Shown here piece after piece: positions 42,414-52,200 of a stretch of DNA of 64,000 nt. The stretch lies in assembly GCA_963920575.1 (NCBI GenBank), contig OY986971.1, forward strand, positions 7,814,779-7,878,778. Reading direction: 5' to 3'. The notes under the pieces are model-generated. The model searched no databases and was not told the DNA's origin. It saw only the letters and a program-made list of their open reading frames with translations. The first letter of the stretch is position 1. Each line of letters starts with the position of its first letter. Both the position numbers and the translations under genes were made by a program. The stretch comes from Narthecium ossifragum (Eukaryota; Streptophyta; Magnoliopsida; Dioscoreales; Nartheciaceae).

Positions 42414-43498
42414 GAAAGTTAGGGTAAGCCAAGGGGGAGTTCTTAGACGTTTTTGGAGGCTCTTTTCTGGACGTTTCCCAAAGGAAGAAGATGAAGGAAT
42501 CTCCATCCATGACCGACTAATCCGCGGGCATGGCGGACGGATGATCTAGCGAGGATTAGGGTTTCTTCTCCAACAATGGTTCATAGTTTTAATCTTTATT
42601 GTTAAACTCTTTTCTATGTATTGGATCTTCAAAGATTATTTTCAGATTATAGATTTCTATGTGGATGATTAATATTATGAATCCAGTCATGCTTCTTTCA
42701 TGATCTTATAATCCCATAGTCTTCTCTTTTGATTCTCCTACCGAGTCTTGCGAGACCTTTGCTATGCATTGCCCGTAGTGACAATTGGTATTGTGTATTC
42801 TTAGGGATCTGGTAAGACAAGGTTGGGGCTCTATCCCGAGGAATCTTTGCTATGCATTGCCGATTGTGAGAGTTGGTATTGTGTATTCTTAGAGATCCGG
42901 TTAGATAGAGTTAGGGCTTTGTCCCGATGAACTTTTGCTACGCGTTGCCTGTAGTGACAGCCGGTATCGTGTATTCTTAGGTTTGGTTGGATGAAGTTCG
43001 AACTATAAAAAGGAAGAACTAATCGTAGGAGTAGACATTTATATATTTTGTTAGGTTTATAGTTCCATATCTTCCAGTTAAGGTGATTGGGATGTGAATC
43101 CCTTAACTGAGTATCATATGAACCGTTGAGAAGAGAAGAACCTAAATCCGAGTGAAGTGATTCCTAAAGCCTAGCCTCATTTAAATCTTGATTTCTTTCG
43201 TTAACTTTATCTTATCATTACATCTTCGATCTATTTCCTTAACTTTTACGCTCTTGATTGTTTTCAATATATTGTTATTTGTATTTCTGGATCTTTCCTG
43301 TTTGTCTCTCTGTGGGATTTGACCTCTCTTATGCTGTACTGCACCGCGACCGCTGTGCGTGACACATTTGAGCGACATCACTTCCCGGGCCAGATAACTA
43401 CTCCTTATTTCCTCCGACTTCATGCTTTCATTGTAACCCCCAACGGCAGACGTCACCTCTTTCTGCACCTCGTTGTCAGCCTTGATCTCGCGCACCAT

Positions 43499-43849
43499 GA
43501 TGACGAACGGGCGTAAACGCCGGAGTTAAGAGGAAAAGAACAAAAAATCGCCGCGGAAGTAAGTAAAGAGCAGTAAAACCCTAGGAGACTTGAAGAAGAA
43601 GACAGGCGAAGAAAGTTCTTTCCTGGCTGAAGGAAGCGATTTAAATAAAGGGTTTTTTGTCGTTACTTGCCAAAAGGTTTAAATGCCGAATCCAAAAGGA
43701 TTTGGAGAGAGAAAAGAAACGGCGCAGCGGCTCATTTTCCTAAACATTCGCAATGATTAAATTTGAAAACTTAGGCAAAACGGTCAAATCTCGTCTGATG
43801 CGGTCACCTCGTCATTAAAGTATCTCCTCGATCACTGCATGGGGGGCAA
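43499..43849 (-). other. Upstream region of the mobile-domain ORF
   Basis: Purine-rich leader, with a TATA-like TTTATTTAAAT on the minus strand near 43645. A plus-strand CATGGGGGGCAAAA at 43836-43849 looks like a polypurine tract for the LTR that follows. Confidence 0.45.
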
Positions 43850-45313
43850 AATGTTAGCCAAAATAATGGCTAAATCATTAATGACGGACACGTAAGCAAA
43901 AAAGCAGTGACTAAATGGACAATAACTATATAATCTTATCGTCCAGATAAAACCTATCGACCAAATGGACGATAGAATATTCACAACAGGGGACGACATC
44001 GTCCATATGACAAACATCATTTAAGGGACTAAGGACGATGATCGCCCAAAAGTCACAGTGGAACATGTTACTTAATATCATCGTCCAAAAGCAATTAACA
44101 CATGTGCCAAATATGATTAAAAAACACATGCAGGTATGACGTGAACAAGAAACGATAAGTAAGCCAGCGTAATCGTGACATGTGCAACGAAAGAGCATCG
44201 ACCACGTGTACTCTCAAAACCAGACACGAACGTGGAAGAAGCCGTTGTGGAGCAGTTTGCACACGATCTCCTCCTTTTAAGCCATCAGCCCTCAAGGCGG
44301 GAGCAGTTAGCTAGTTTCTTAGAATAAATAGCTTCTCTTCACCACTGTAAACCCCCCCGACACTCTGTAACCTGCTCTGAAGCATGGCTTTCATTTCATT
44401 TGTACCTGTAAGTTGATTAATAAAAGCTTTCAGTTTGATTAATGGCTTCTTTTACTGTTTTCTTAGTATAATCTAGATAATGTAGTTGTTTTAATCGTTT
44501 TATCCTTTTTATTTCTTTCTTTTAGTTCTAGGTTAATGGGTTCTGTCCGTTTCTGCATCCTTAGAATAGCTTAATCTAAGATTAATGTAGATTTAATTAA
44601 GTTAAATTAGTTCTAGACTAGATTAAACTAGTTTATTAATTACTGTTTCTTTTCTTCCTGATCATAGGAGTATTTTAAGGTTAATATAGGTTTAATTACG
44701 GTTATAATGAGTAGATTTAGATGTTTCCTCTTGATTCAGTAACTTAGGTTGATTTTTAATATTTTCTTTATTTAATTTCCTAATCTTAGATAATTTAAGG
44801 TTTTTCAGTAGATTATTTTAGATTATTTTAAATTAATTTAGATAATTGATCTTAATTAGATTATTAAATTAGGTCTAATCTAGATTTCCATAATACTTGA
44901 CATCTCTGGTTCGATTATTCGAAGGAGTAGAACTTAACTGCAATCATCTGATAATTAAGTGTGAAATAGGATTTGACCTTGACTATTTGACCGGTCAACG
45001 GTTAGATTTCCTCTCTAACAGTTAAATTATAAAGTTATGGGAGTTGATTGGTCAATGTTGATGGGTTTTTTTTTCTAATCTAAGAATTAAATAAATAAAT
45101 AAAAAGGGGGTCAATGCCTCTGTTGCTCCTATGATTTTATATAAAAAGGGGAAAATTTGAAGAGAATTAGAGTATTGGGCTTATAGTTATGGTCGGGCAA
45201 ACAGCGTAAAAGTTTCTCTAATTATTTTATTTTATTTTTAACTTGGGACAAAATTGCGCCCATATATTGACTTTTACGAATTAATAAGTGTTTTAATGAA
45301 CTTTGGACCCAAC
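43850..45313 (+). mobile_element. LTR of an unassigned retrotransposon
   Basis: It starts TGTTAGCCAAAATAATGG after a purine-rich CATGGGGGGCAAAA and appears to end near GGACCCAACA. A leader-like GAATAAATAGCTTCTCTTCACC and an AATAAAAGC poly(A) signal lie near 44320-44430. The U3-like part carries several ATCGTCC words. There is no partner LTR in direct orientation. Ends are approximate. Confidence 0.5.
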
Positions 45314-45448
45314 AAAAAGAAGAAAAGACGAAAAGAAGCAAGGCTCTGTTTATATTCTAAAGGGTGCGTCTATTGACACCGCCCTTTTTGCTAAGGACAC
45401 CGCCCTTTTTCTTTTTTTCCTGAACTACCCCCGTCGGTTAAGCACAAG

Positions 45449-45680
45449 TTCGATTTTTAAAAACCGAACATTAAGCACACCTTCGATTTTTAAAATCCGA
45501 ATACTATGTCGACTTTTAAAAACCGAACATTAACTACATGTTCGAGTTTTTATATCCGAATAGAAACCAAAAGTTCGATTGTTTAAAGCCAAACATTGCC
45601 TTAGTTATTAAAAACTAAAAGATTCGATTTTTAAAAACCGAAAAAAAAACACAGTAGTTCGGTTTTTAAAAATCGAACTA
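45449..45680. repeat. Repeated TTCG-T5A5-CGAA palindromes
   Basis: Seven copies at about 45449, 45482, 45511, 45540, 45571, 45621 and 45658 follow the pattern TTCGRTTTTTAAAAAYCGAA with 10-30 bp spacers. All lie in one half of the MULE-like element. Confidence 0.85.
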
Positions 45681-45687
45681 CTCCGAC

Positions 45688-45689
<2 letters not shown>

Positions 45690-45725
<36 letters not shown>

Positions 45726-45817
45726 TAGAGGGAGAGAGAGGGGGGAAGAGAGGTGAGGGCTTCGGGAGGTTACAGACCGGCTAAATTTGGCCGCCCGGAG
45801 AGATCCACGAGGGAGAT

Positions 45818-45866
<49 letters not shown>
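45690..45866 (+). repeat. GA microsatellites
   Basis: Runs of GA at 45690-45720 and about 45817-45866. They produce false Arg-Glu and Leu-Ser repeat ORFs on both strands. Confidence 0.95.
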
Positions 45867-45869
<3 letters not shown>

Positions 45870-46112
45870 GGTGGCTTCGGGCACGGCGTCCAGCGACAGA
45901 GAGCATGCCGGTGGGGGCGACGTCGAGGTTGTAGGCCGGCGATGGACAAGGCCATTGAGAGAGAGAGAGGAGAGGGTGATCGGGGAGAGAATGAGAGGGA
46001 GGGAGGGAGGTTGAAGACAAGGGTAGTTTGGGAAATAAAAAAAATGAGCGGTGTACTTAGTCATTTGGCCGGTGTCAATAGACGCTCCTTATTCTAAAAC
46101 AAAACAAAGTTG

Positions 46113-46133
46113 AATTGGATTGGATTGGATTGG
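46113..46133 (+). promoter_or_regulatory. Tandem ATTGG (CCAAT) words before LHCA5
   Basis: Four consecutive ATTGG words, which are CCAAT on the minus strand, about 100 bp before the LHCA5 start codon and just inside the MULE border. They may bind NF-Y or lie in the leader; the sequence does not decide. Confidence 0.35.
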
Positions 46134-46232
46134 CTCTCTCCTTCAATTGAGTGGCTCCCAATCTCTCCAATAAATTCTTCCAGCTCCCTTAATCCATTCC
46201 CACTACTATTGCCGGGAAAACAAAGTGTTCCC

Positions 46233-47527
46233 ATGGCTTTCTCCTCTGCCACTGCCACACTCACACTCACCCAATCCTCCTCCTGGGCCTTCCCCTCCAC
46301 CACCACCACCACAACCTTCAATAGAAGCAGCCACCACCTCCTCTTCTCCTCGGCCGCCTCTCGCCAAGTCACTTGCAGAGCCCAGCGCGCAACATGGCTC
46401 CCCAGCCTCGACCCTCCTGCTTACCTCGACGGCACGTACGTCCTCCGCCACCATCTTCTCCCTTCCTCCTCCTCCATTACTTGAATCACATCCACAACTC
46501 CCCTGCATGTATGCTAGACTGCCCGGTGACTTTGGATTCGATCCGCTCGGTCTCGGCGAGGACCCAGAGAGCCTGAAATGGTACGTGCAGGCCGAGCTCG
46601 TCCACGCCCGCTTCGCCATGGTTGGCGTCGCCGGCATTCTCCTCACCGACGCCAGTACCAAATCCCCTTTTGCTTATACAAATCTTGATAAATGTTTTTT
46701 TTAACTTAGTTATTGAGCTTTGTTTTGGATCATCCAGTTAATAAGAGTCACAGGGATCAGCAAGATTCCTGTATGGTATGAAGCTGGTGCCATGAAATTT
46801 GGGTTTGCCAACACAGGAACACTCTTCATTGTCCAACTTCTCCTCATGGGGTAAAGTTTTCAACAACACATGGACCTCTGTAGATGAACAGATGCCTTGC
46901 TCTCACCTAAGAATATAGCTATAATATATGTTCACATTTGAATCCTTGATCTTTTTTTATTGTTAAAGATTTGTAGAGACCAAAAGATACATGGATTTCA
47001 TCAGCCCTGGTTCGCAAGCCGCAGACGGCACCTTCTTCGGATTGGAAGCTTCTCTACAAGGTTCGGCACCAGGGTAAGTATCACCAGCTATAATCTCAAA
47101 AGCTTAAGCTGATGGGAAATGGTGAATTTTTGCTACTTATGTTGGTGGTGGCTCATATTCTTCCCCTAATTACTTGTATCTTAATATGAAAGCTACCCTG
47201 GAGGGCCATTGCTCAACCCACTGGGTCTGGCCAGAGATATCGAAAATGCCGATGAATTGAAGCTGAAAGAAATCAAGAACGGCATCGTCACCGTTTTGAG
47301 TCTTACTATTTTGGCACTCTATCTTGTTTGTGGTGATCACTGCTGAAGATGTGAGGGAGTAACTGATAATGTTGACTATTGCAGGGAGGCTTGCCATGAT
47401 AGCCATGCTTGGGATCTTTGTGCAGGCGTATGTCACACACACTGGCCCTCTGGACAATCTCTCGTATCACCTGTTGAGTCCATGGAACAGAACCATAGTT
47501 CAGACTCTCTCCGGCTCTGCCTCTTGA
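46233..47527 (+). CDS. LHCA5: Photosystem I chlorophyll a/b-binding protein Lhca5
   Basis: Six exons (46233-46435, 46518-46650, 46738-46850, 46969-47073, 47193-47281, 47385-47527) give 261 aa; the Arabidopsis protein is of similar length. Residues 1-50 look like a Ser/Thr-rich chloroplast transit peptide. Then [20 protein letters not shown], the first membrane helix with ELVHAR (E94), the second with [10 protein letters not shown], and the third with EIKNGRLAM (E211, N214, R216), the conserved chlorophyll ligands. The C-terminus [13 protein letters not shown] matches Lhca5 rather than Lhca1-4. It binds pigment at the photosystem I edge and helps dock the NDH complex. The donors after exons 2 and 5 must be GC for the conserved frame. 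A MULE-like element sits 143 bp upstream. Confidence 0.93.
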
Positions 47528-48538
47528 GATCAAAAACATGGAGGTTTCATCTGATTGTGAGACTGTAGATGAGAATTCTTTTCAGAGACATTTTGTTGTC
47601 TGTTTTCATTATATATGAGACTACTTTCATTTATTTTTCATCCTGTTTTTAAATATAATTGTGTGAGACTATAATGAATATAAACTCGTTCCGTGATGAT
47701 CCAACCATTTCGCCTGCTTGTCCATGCATATAGTTGCCAGGTACCACACTACCACCAGTACACTGCAGATAATAACACACCATTTTGATTGATACTGGGA
47801 ACACCAACAACAATTGGAACAAGTGGAATAAGCCTTCTAGAGAGGGGGGAGATGAAACTGAGGATTTCGCCAAACTGAAAACAACCATAGGTGCCACAGG
47901 GAGGCGAATCAGTTCCTGCATGTAAAATAGAAGCTAGGAATAGCTCTGTTTCCTTAAAAACTACAATATAATTGCGTAATTAACAAGTTGACTGGCGAGC
48001 AAACGAGAAATATCAACAAGAACAATGATACAAAATTGTTGTTGTTACAGGAGAGCTAATTAATAATAGTTCTCTGTTTCTAGCATCCAAATCATAAGAC
48101 GATAAATGGTAGGCAAAGAGAAAAAAGCCGTCACTTTATGTTACTTGATATCTGCAAAATTTAGTAGCTAAACCTCTTACAGATACCCAAAGTTACATTT
48201 CTTTCGGTGCCCGAAACAATAATATTAATAAGTGTACAGACACGCCAAACAATATCCTAATATGATAACAAGGATGCGAATTCCTAGTTGACAGATATTT
48301 CGCTCTACACCAGCATTGTAATATGTAGCAGGTTATTTAATTGACAATTTTCATGATCCGCTGCGCGCTTTCTTGCCCTCAATGGCTGCCGCTTTTCTGT
48401 AGATATACTGCAAGAGCGGAAGCCTCAAACTTGCGAGCACGGATTGGGAACAACAAACGGCAAGCACTAAATGTGAATCGAGTAAATCAGCTACGAAATG
48501 GCCAATTGAGCTCAAAAAGGAGAAACCATGGCTTGAAT
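47528..48538. other. Intergenic between convergent genes
   Basis: It contains the 3' ends of LHCA5 and of the PRRC2-like gene. AT-rich, with no supported ORF. Confidence 0.6.
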
Positions 48539-49219
48539 TTAGCTGCTTGTTGCAGGTCCATTAGTTGGCAGCTTAGCGACGTATACCTGCTTCACCTTTG
48601 AAGCAGCAAAATTCTTATCCTGACCTGAAGCCTGGTTCCTACCATGAAAGCCCATCCTTCGGTGCCATTCGCTTCCTGGTCCCATCTTCTGAGATGCCCC
48701 ACTTCCTCGCTGATCAGCAAACCCAACTGCATGAAGGTACTGCTGACCCGATGGAGCTTGTTGGGCAGGTTGGGATTTAGTAAGAGGGCCGGCAGTCTGG
48801 ATACTGTTATTGCCACCACTTCCAGCGGAATTAGTCACAGTGCTTCTTGTGGAATTCTTGGAACTGCTTGATCCTTTGATGTTGTTTCCAGCCACAGTGA
48901 TGTAAGACGACTTAGTGCTTTGGGATGCGGAACTACCAGAAGCTATTGGTTCCATCAGAAGCAGTTCATCTGGAAATTGAGATGCAGCATTGCCTGGAAG
49001 TGCAATATGTCTGTTGCCATCAGCTATTGTCAATTTATGAGACTCACTGAAACTGTTCTTTCCAGCAGAGCTCTCCACCGACTGTTTGGGGCTAAATTTT
49101 GATGGTATTCCACCTTCTACCTGTGGTTGCTGTACTGGCAAGGGTAGTGGGAGTGCATGAAGATGTGGTGGAGCAGGTAGATGAGGCCAGCGAGCTTGCA
49201 CTTGAATGTCGGCTGAGGC
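48539..49219 (-). CDS. PRRC2-like gene, last coding exon
   Basis: It starts ASADIQVQARWPHLP after a CTTTCAG acceptor and ends at TAA (48539-48541) after GPATSS. Ser/Asn/Gly-rich, with HRRMGFHGRNQ near the end. Confidence 0.85.
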   Translation of the reverse strand, partial: ASADIQVQARWPHLPAPPHLHALPLPLPVQQPQVEGGIPSKFSPKQSVESSAGKNSFSESHKLTIADGNRHIALPGNAASQFPDELLLMEPIASGSSASQSTKSSYITVAGNNIKGSSSSKNSTRSTVTNSAGSGGNNSIQTAGPLTKSQPAQQAPSGQQYLHAVGFADQRGSGASQKMGPGSEWHRRMGFHGRNQASGQDKNFAASKVKQVYVAKLPTNGPATSS

Positions 49220-52200
49220 CTGAAAGCAAGACGCTTATATTATTTCACAAAGGGCTAAGAGGCAACTTTAGTAAAGAATAAAATCGAGTTACAAAATATT
49301 CAAGCAGGATCAACGAATTCAAAAACCCAATGAAGGGCATCATTTTCAGGAACTGAAAGAACTGGTGCCTGAGACAGGCATGTTCCTACACGATTTTCAG
49401 GGACATTTCACCACTTTGTAGACTTCTTCAACATTCAATTGGTGAAAAGCTTTGACTATTTGTCAGAATCTAATTAGCTCAGAACTGATATAATCATACA
49501 ATAAGGATAATAGAGATGAGAATCCTGCAGGATGCAAGACTACAATGTGATATAGTTCAAAGCAACATCTTCAGAGGAAGGTTCTGAAAAAGGATAATAT
49601 AAGAGGAATCTGCTTAAAAAACCTGCAACCAAGGCCTAAAGACTAGACTGGTGACCAGATCAGTGTTGAAGGACAGGAACTAAGAAGACTATAGATATTA
49701 ATTCACAAGGACATGTCCACTACTATTGTAACATTGCCTAGAATCTTGAGGAACATAAAGCAGGATATATCATTCCTCAGAGTGTAGCCAGCTTCCTTAA
49801 GTCCCTCATAAACACTCAACAAGCCGGTTTACCTTAGCCTTTCCCCTTAACCTACTCTTCATTCACATCGCAGCCAACACTATAGGCTTCGCTTGGAAAT
49901 TCTTTTGCATATACATGTGATCGAGCACTATTTAAAGAATAGAAAACTGACATACAAAGAGCAAAATGTCACCAGCAGTAAAGCGTCCACGTGCAACCAC
50001 ATTTTCTCACAGGATGAGATGCTTAGTATCAGATATATGCTCAACTGCCTCATTTTCTGTGCTTCTAGAAAGAAATTATAAGATGTTTACCAAACCATAC
50101 CTGAAAAGGAGACATGTCAAACATGGCTAATGGAGAAGCCATGGGCATTAGAGATGACCCTGGGGCCATGTGCTGGATAGGAGCAGGCATACTGGAAGAA
50201 TTACGCTGCCCAGAAGCTACATTTAAACTGCTAACATCAGCTTCACTGACACTCACTGCAGAAGATAACGGATTGTGCTTCCAGTCAGGTTGCTTCCCAG
50301 TAGGAATAAAAGTGCTCATGAATCCTAGACCTACTTGCCCAAATTGTCCAACTGGAGTAAAATGGTTATAAACAACCATATGCGGTGGACCTTGAACACC
50401 AGGAATTCCCCCAGGACTAATGAATGGTCCAGTAAACCCTGCCGGGGAGCCATAAAAAGAATCAACCCCAGAGTGACACTGTGGCCAAGCCCCAGGTGGC
50501 CCTGCACCCAACATGGAATTTCTTTGTGATTGTGCCTGGCTGCCAGCTGCCTCATCATGGGGGCCAAAAGCGAAGATTGGTGCCCCTAGTACAGGGTTCA
50601 TTTCAAAGCAGGGAAACTGCGAAGGTGGTGCCCCAGGAAAATGTGAAAGCATAGATCCAGAAGAACTTTGTGGACTGGGCAGAGGAGGCCATAATGGAAC
50701 TGGAGTGTCAACTGAAAGATCGGCAGGAAGAGCGACCGCAAAAGACTCTTCACCAGCTGACTGACCTGTCACTTCTCGATTTGCAGCCACACCTGAGGTA
50801 ATATTTTAAATCATCACGAAAAAAAAAGCATAACCCTAATAGAAACATACTAGACAGAAGATTGGCTTCTATTTCAAAAGAAGTGGCTATCACCTCCTGG
50901 AGGCAATGTAGTGGCATCTGCACCACTAAAGCTTTTGTTTTTTGATATAGAAGTAGAGGTTGCGGAAGACCTGATTCCGACTATCTCATCACTAGTAATA
51001 GCTGCAACGGCAACAGCGGATGCAGCAGCTTCAGCTTCAGCTTCAGCCTCAGCCTCAGCATCTTCCAAATGTCCACATGGCTCATCAGGGTGCTTCTCCT
51101 TATCAAACAGCAGGTTGCAGTTATTAGTTGTCAAAGGCAAATTTCGATCCATAATATCTGATCTGCCTGATCCTCCAGGTCCAATTCCATTGGAAACAGA
51201 GCGGCTGGCAGGAGGGATGATTGTAGGCGATGTCACAGCACCTAATATCAAAAGCATATTTTGCTTTACTTAAATCAGCATAGAATATATGTTGAAGAAC
51301 TGATTACAATGAATTTAGAAAACATCCTTACCAAACTGAATTTTCTCCCCAGCAAGCAGGGAATTTAGAGGGCTTGATGACAATGAGAACGGTTTCTCCT
51401 GTGTCATAACTGATACTGACGGCTTACTGGGTTCAAGAGCAATGCTAGAAGAGACATGCGAATCAAACCCTGCTGGTTTCATTGCTTCATCAAGCTGTGT
51501 TTGAGTCAAGGCCATAACCTAGAAAAGTTTATGTCAAAACTCATAAAATTGCATCAACCATAAATCACTAGAAAGATACATAGACGCAAAGCATAAAGCC
51601 AATTGTAACAGAAAAAGGCTGTACTCAAGTCGTCGAATGGGTTTTGCAAGCTACTTATCCTTTTCTAATATGATTTGTAAACAAATTTAAAGGAGTGTGC
51701 AGAAATATAATGAAACGAAACGCTTAATGCATGAAGTGGGCTAATTGGCAACATTTGAACATCCACCACATTTGCCCGCAATACCAACTCAGATAGAAAG
51801 CCATGTGATGCAGAATGTAATTAACCAATTAATCTTTCACAGCACAAATGTATCCTGATTAACCAATTAATCTTTCACAGCACAAATGTATCCTGATTAA
51901 CCAATTAATCTTTCACAGCACAAATGTATCCTGATTAACCAAATGTTGGGATTGAACATCAAGAATGGATGATGTATGGGTCAGTTCAATGACCTGAGCA
52001 TTTTTTTAGTCCATACAGTCAGATGATTAATCCCAGAGAACTGCTTCTTGCTTCTAAATGCAAAATTTGTCTCTCCACCATGGTCATGGAAGTTCAAGAC
52101 CACATTTATATGCATGCAAAACCTCTCCCAATCAAAATGCACCTTTTTTTAGTTCATTGAGCCAACAGGCTAGGATACAAAGACAACAAAAAAGAAGAGA

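Larger units (their letters stand above)
41694..43380 (+). mobile_element. Solo LTR of family A with 20-bp-phased palindromes, TSD CTTCC
   Basis: 1687 bp from TGATAAGTGC to GAGCGACATCA, flanked by CTTCC (41689-41693 and 43381-43385). It is homologous to the partial LTR at 1-851. Order: conserved segment (about 41900-42010), palindrome array (42037-42350), CTATAAATAG at 42404-42413, then a leader with imperfect repeats of TTTGCTATGCATTGCC (about 42760-42970). No coding sequence. Confidence 0.9.
41282..43498 (-). pseudogene. Plant-mobile-domain-like ORF, split by a solo LTR
   Basis: It starts at 43498 (MVREIKADNEVQKEV) and runs to LAREG at 43381. It resumes at 41693 (DPNSQLFTLGPCFIPENIPS) and ends near 41282 after LLFWSTEYNNFVFPFGS and LTITLLDIW. 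The FWS..YN.F.FP.G..T.TL.D pattern is that of the plant mobile domain (aminotransferase-like) family. Usual members are several hundred residues, so this is truncated at the junction with TTAGCCAAAA. A TTTATTTAAA box lies near 43645 upstream. Such ORFs are carried by some plant transposons. Removing the LTR and one CTTCC copy restores the phase. Confidence 0.65.
45362..46089. mobile_element. MULE-like element upstream of LHCA5
   Basis: Terminal inverted repeats of about 69 bp (GCGTCTATTGACACCG...AACTACCC) are flanked by a perfect 9-bp duplication, TATTCTAAA (45353-45361 and 46090-46098). It is 728 bp with no transposase. It contains seven imperfect TTCGATTTTTAAAAACCGAA palindromes (45449-45680) and GA microsatellites. 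It ends 143 bp before the LHCA5 start codon. Confidence 0.88.

Noticed and set aside
45678..46097. Arg-Glu and Leu-Ser repeat ORFs
   Set aside because: These are products of the GA microsatellites inside the MULE-like element.
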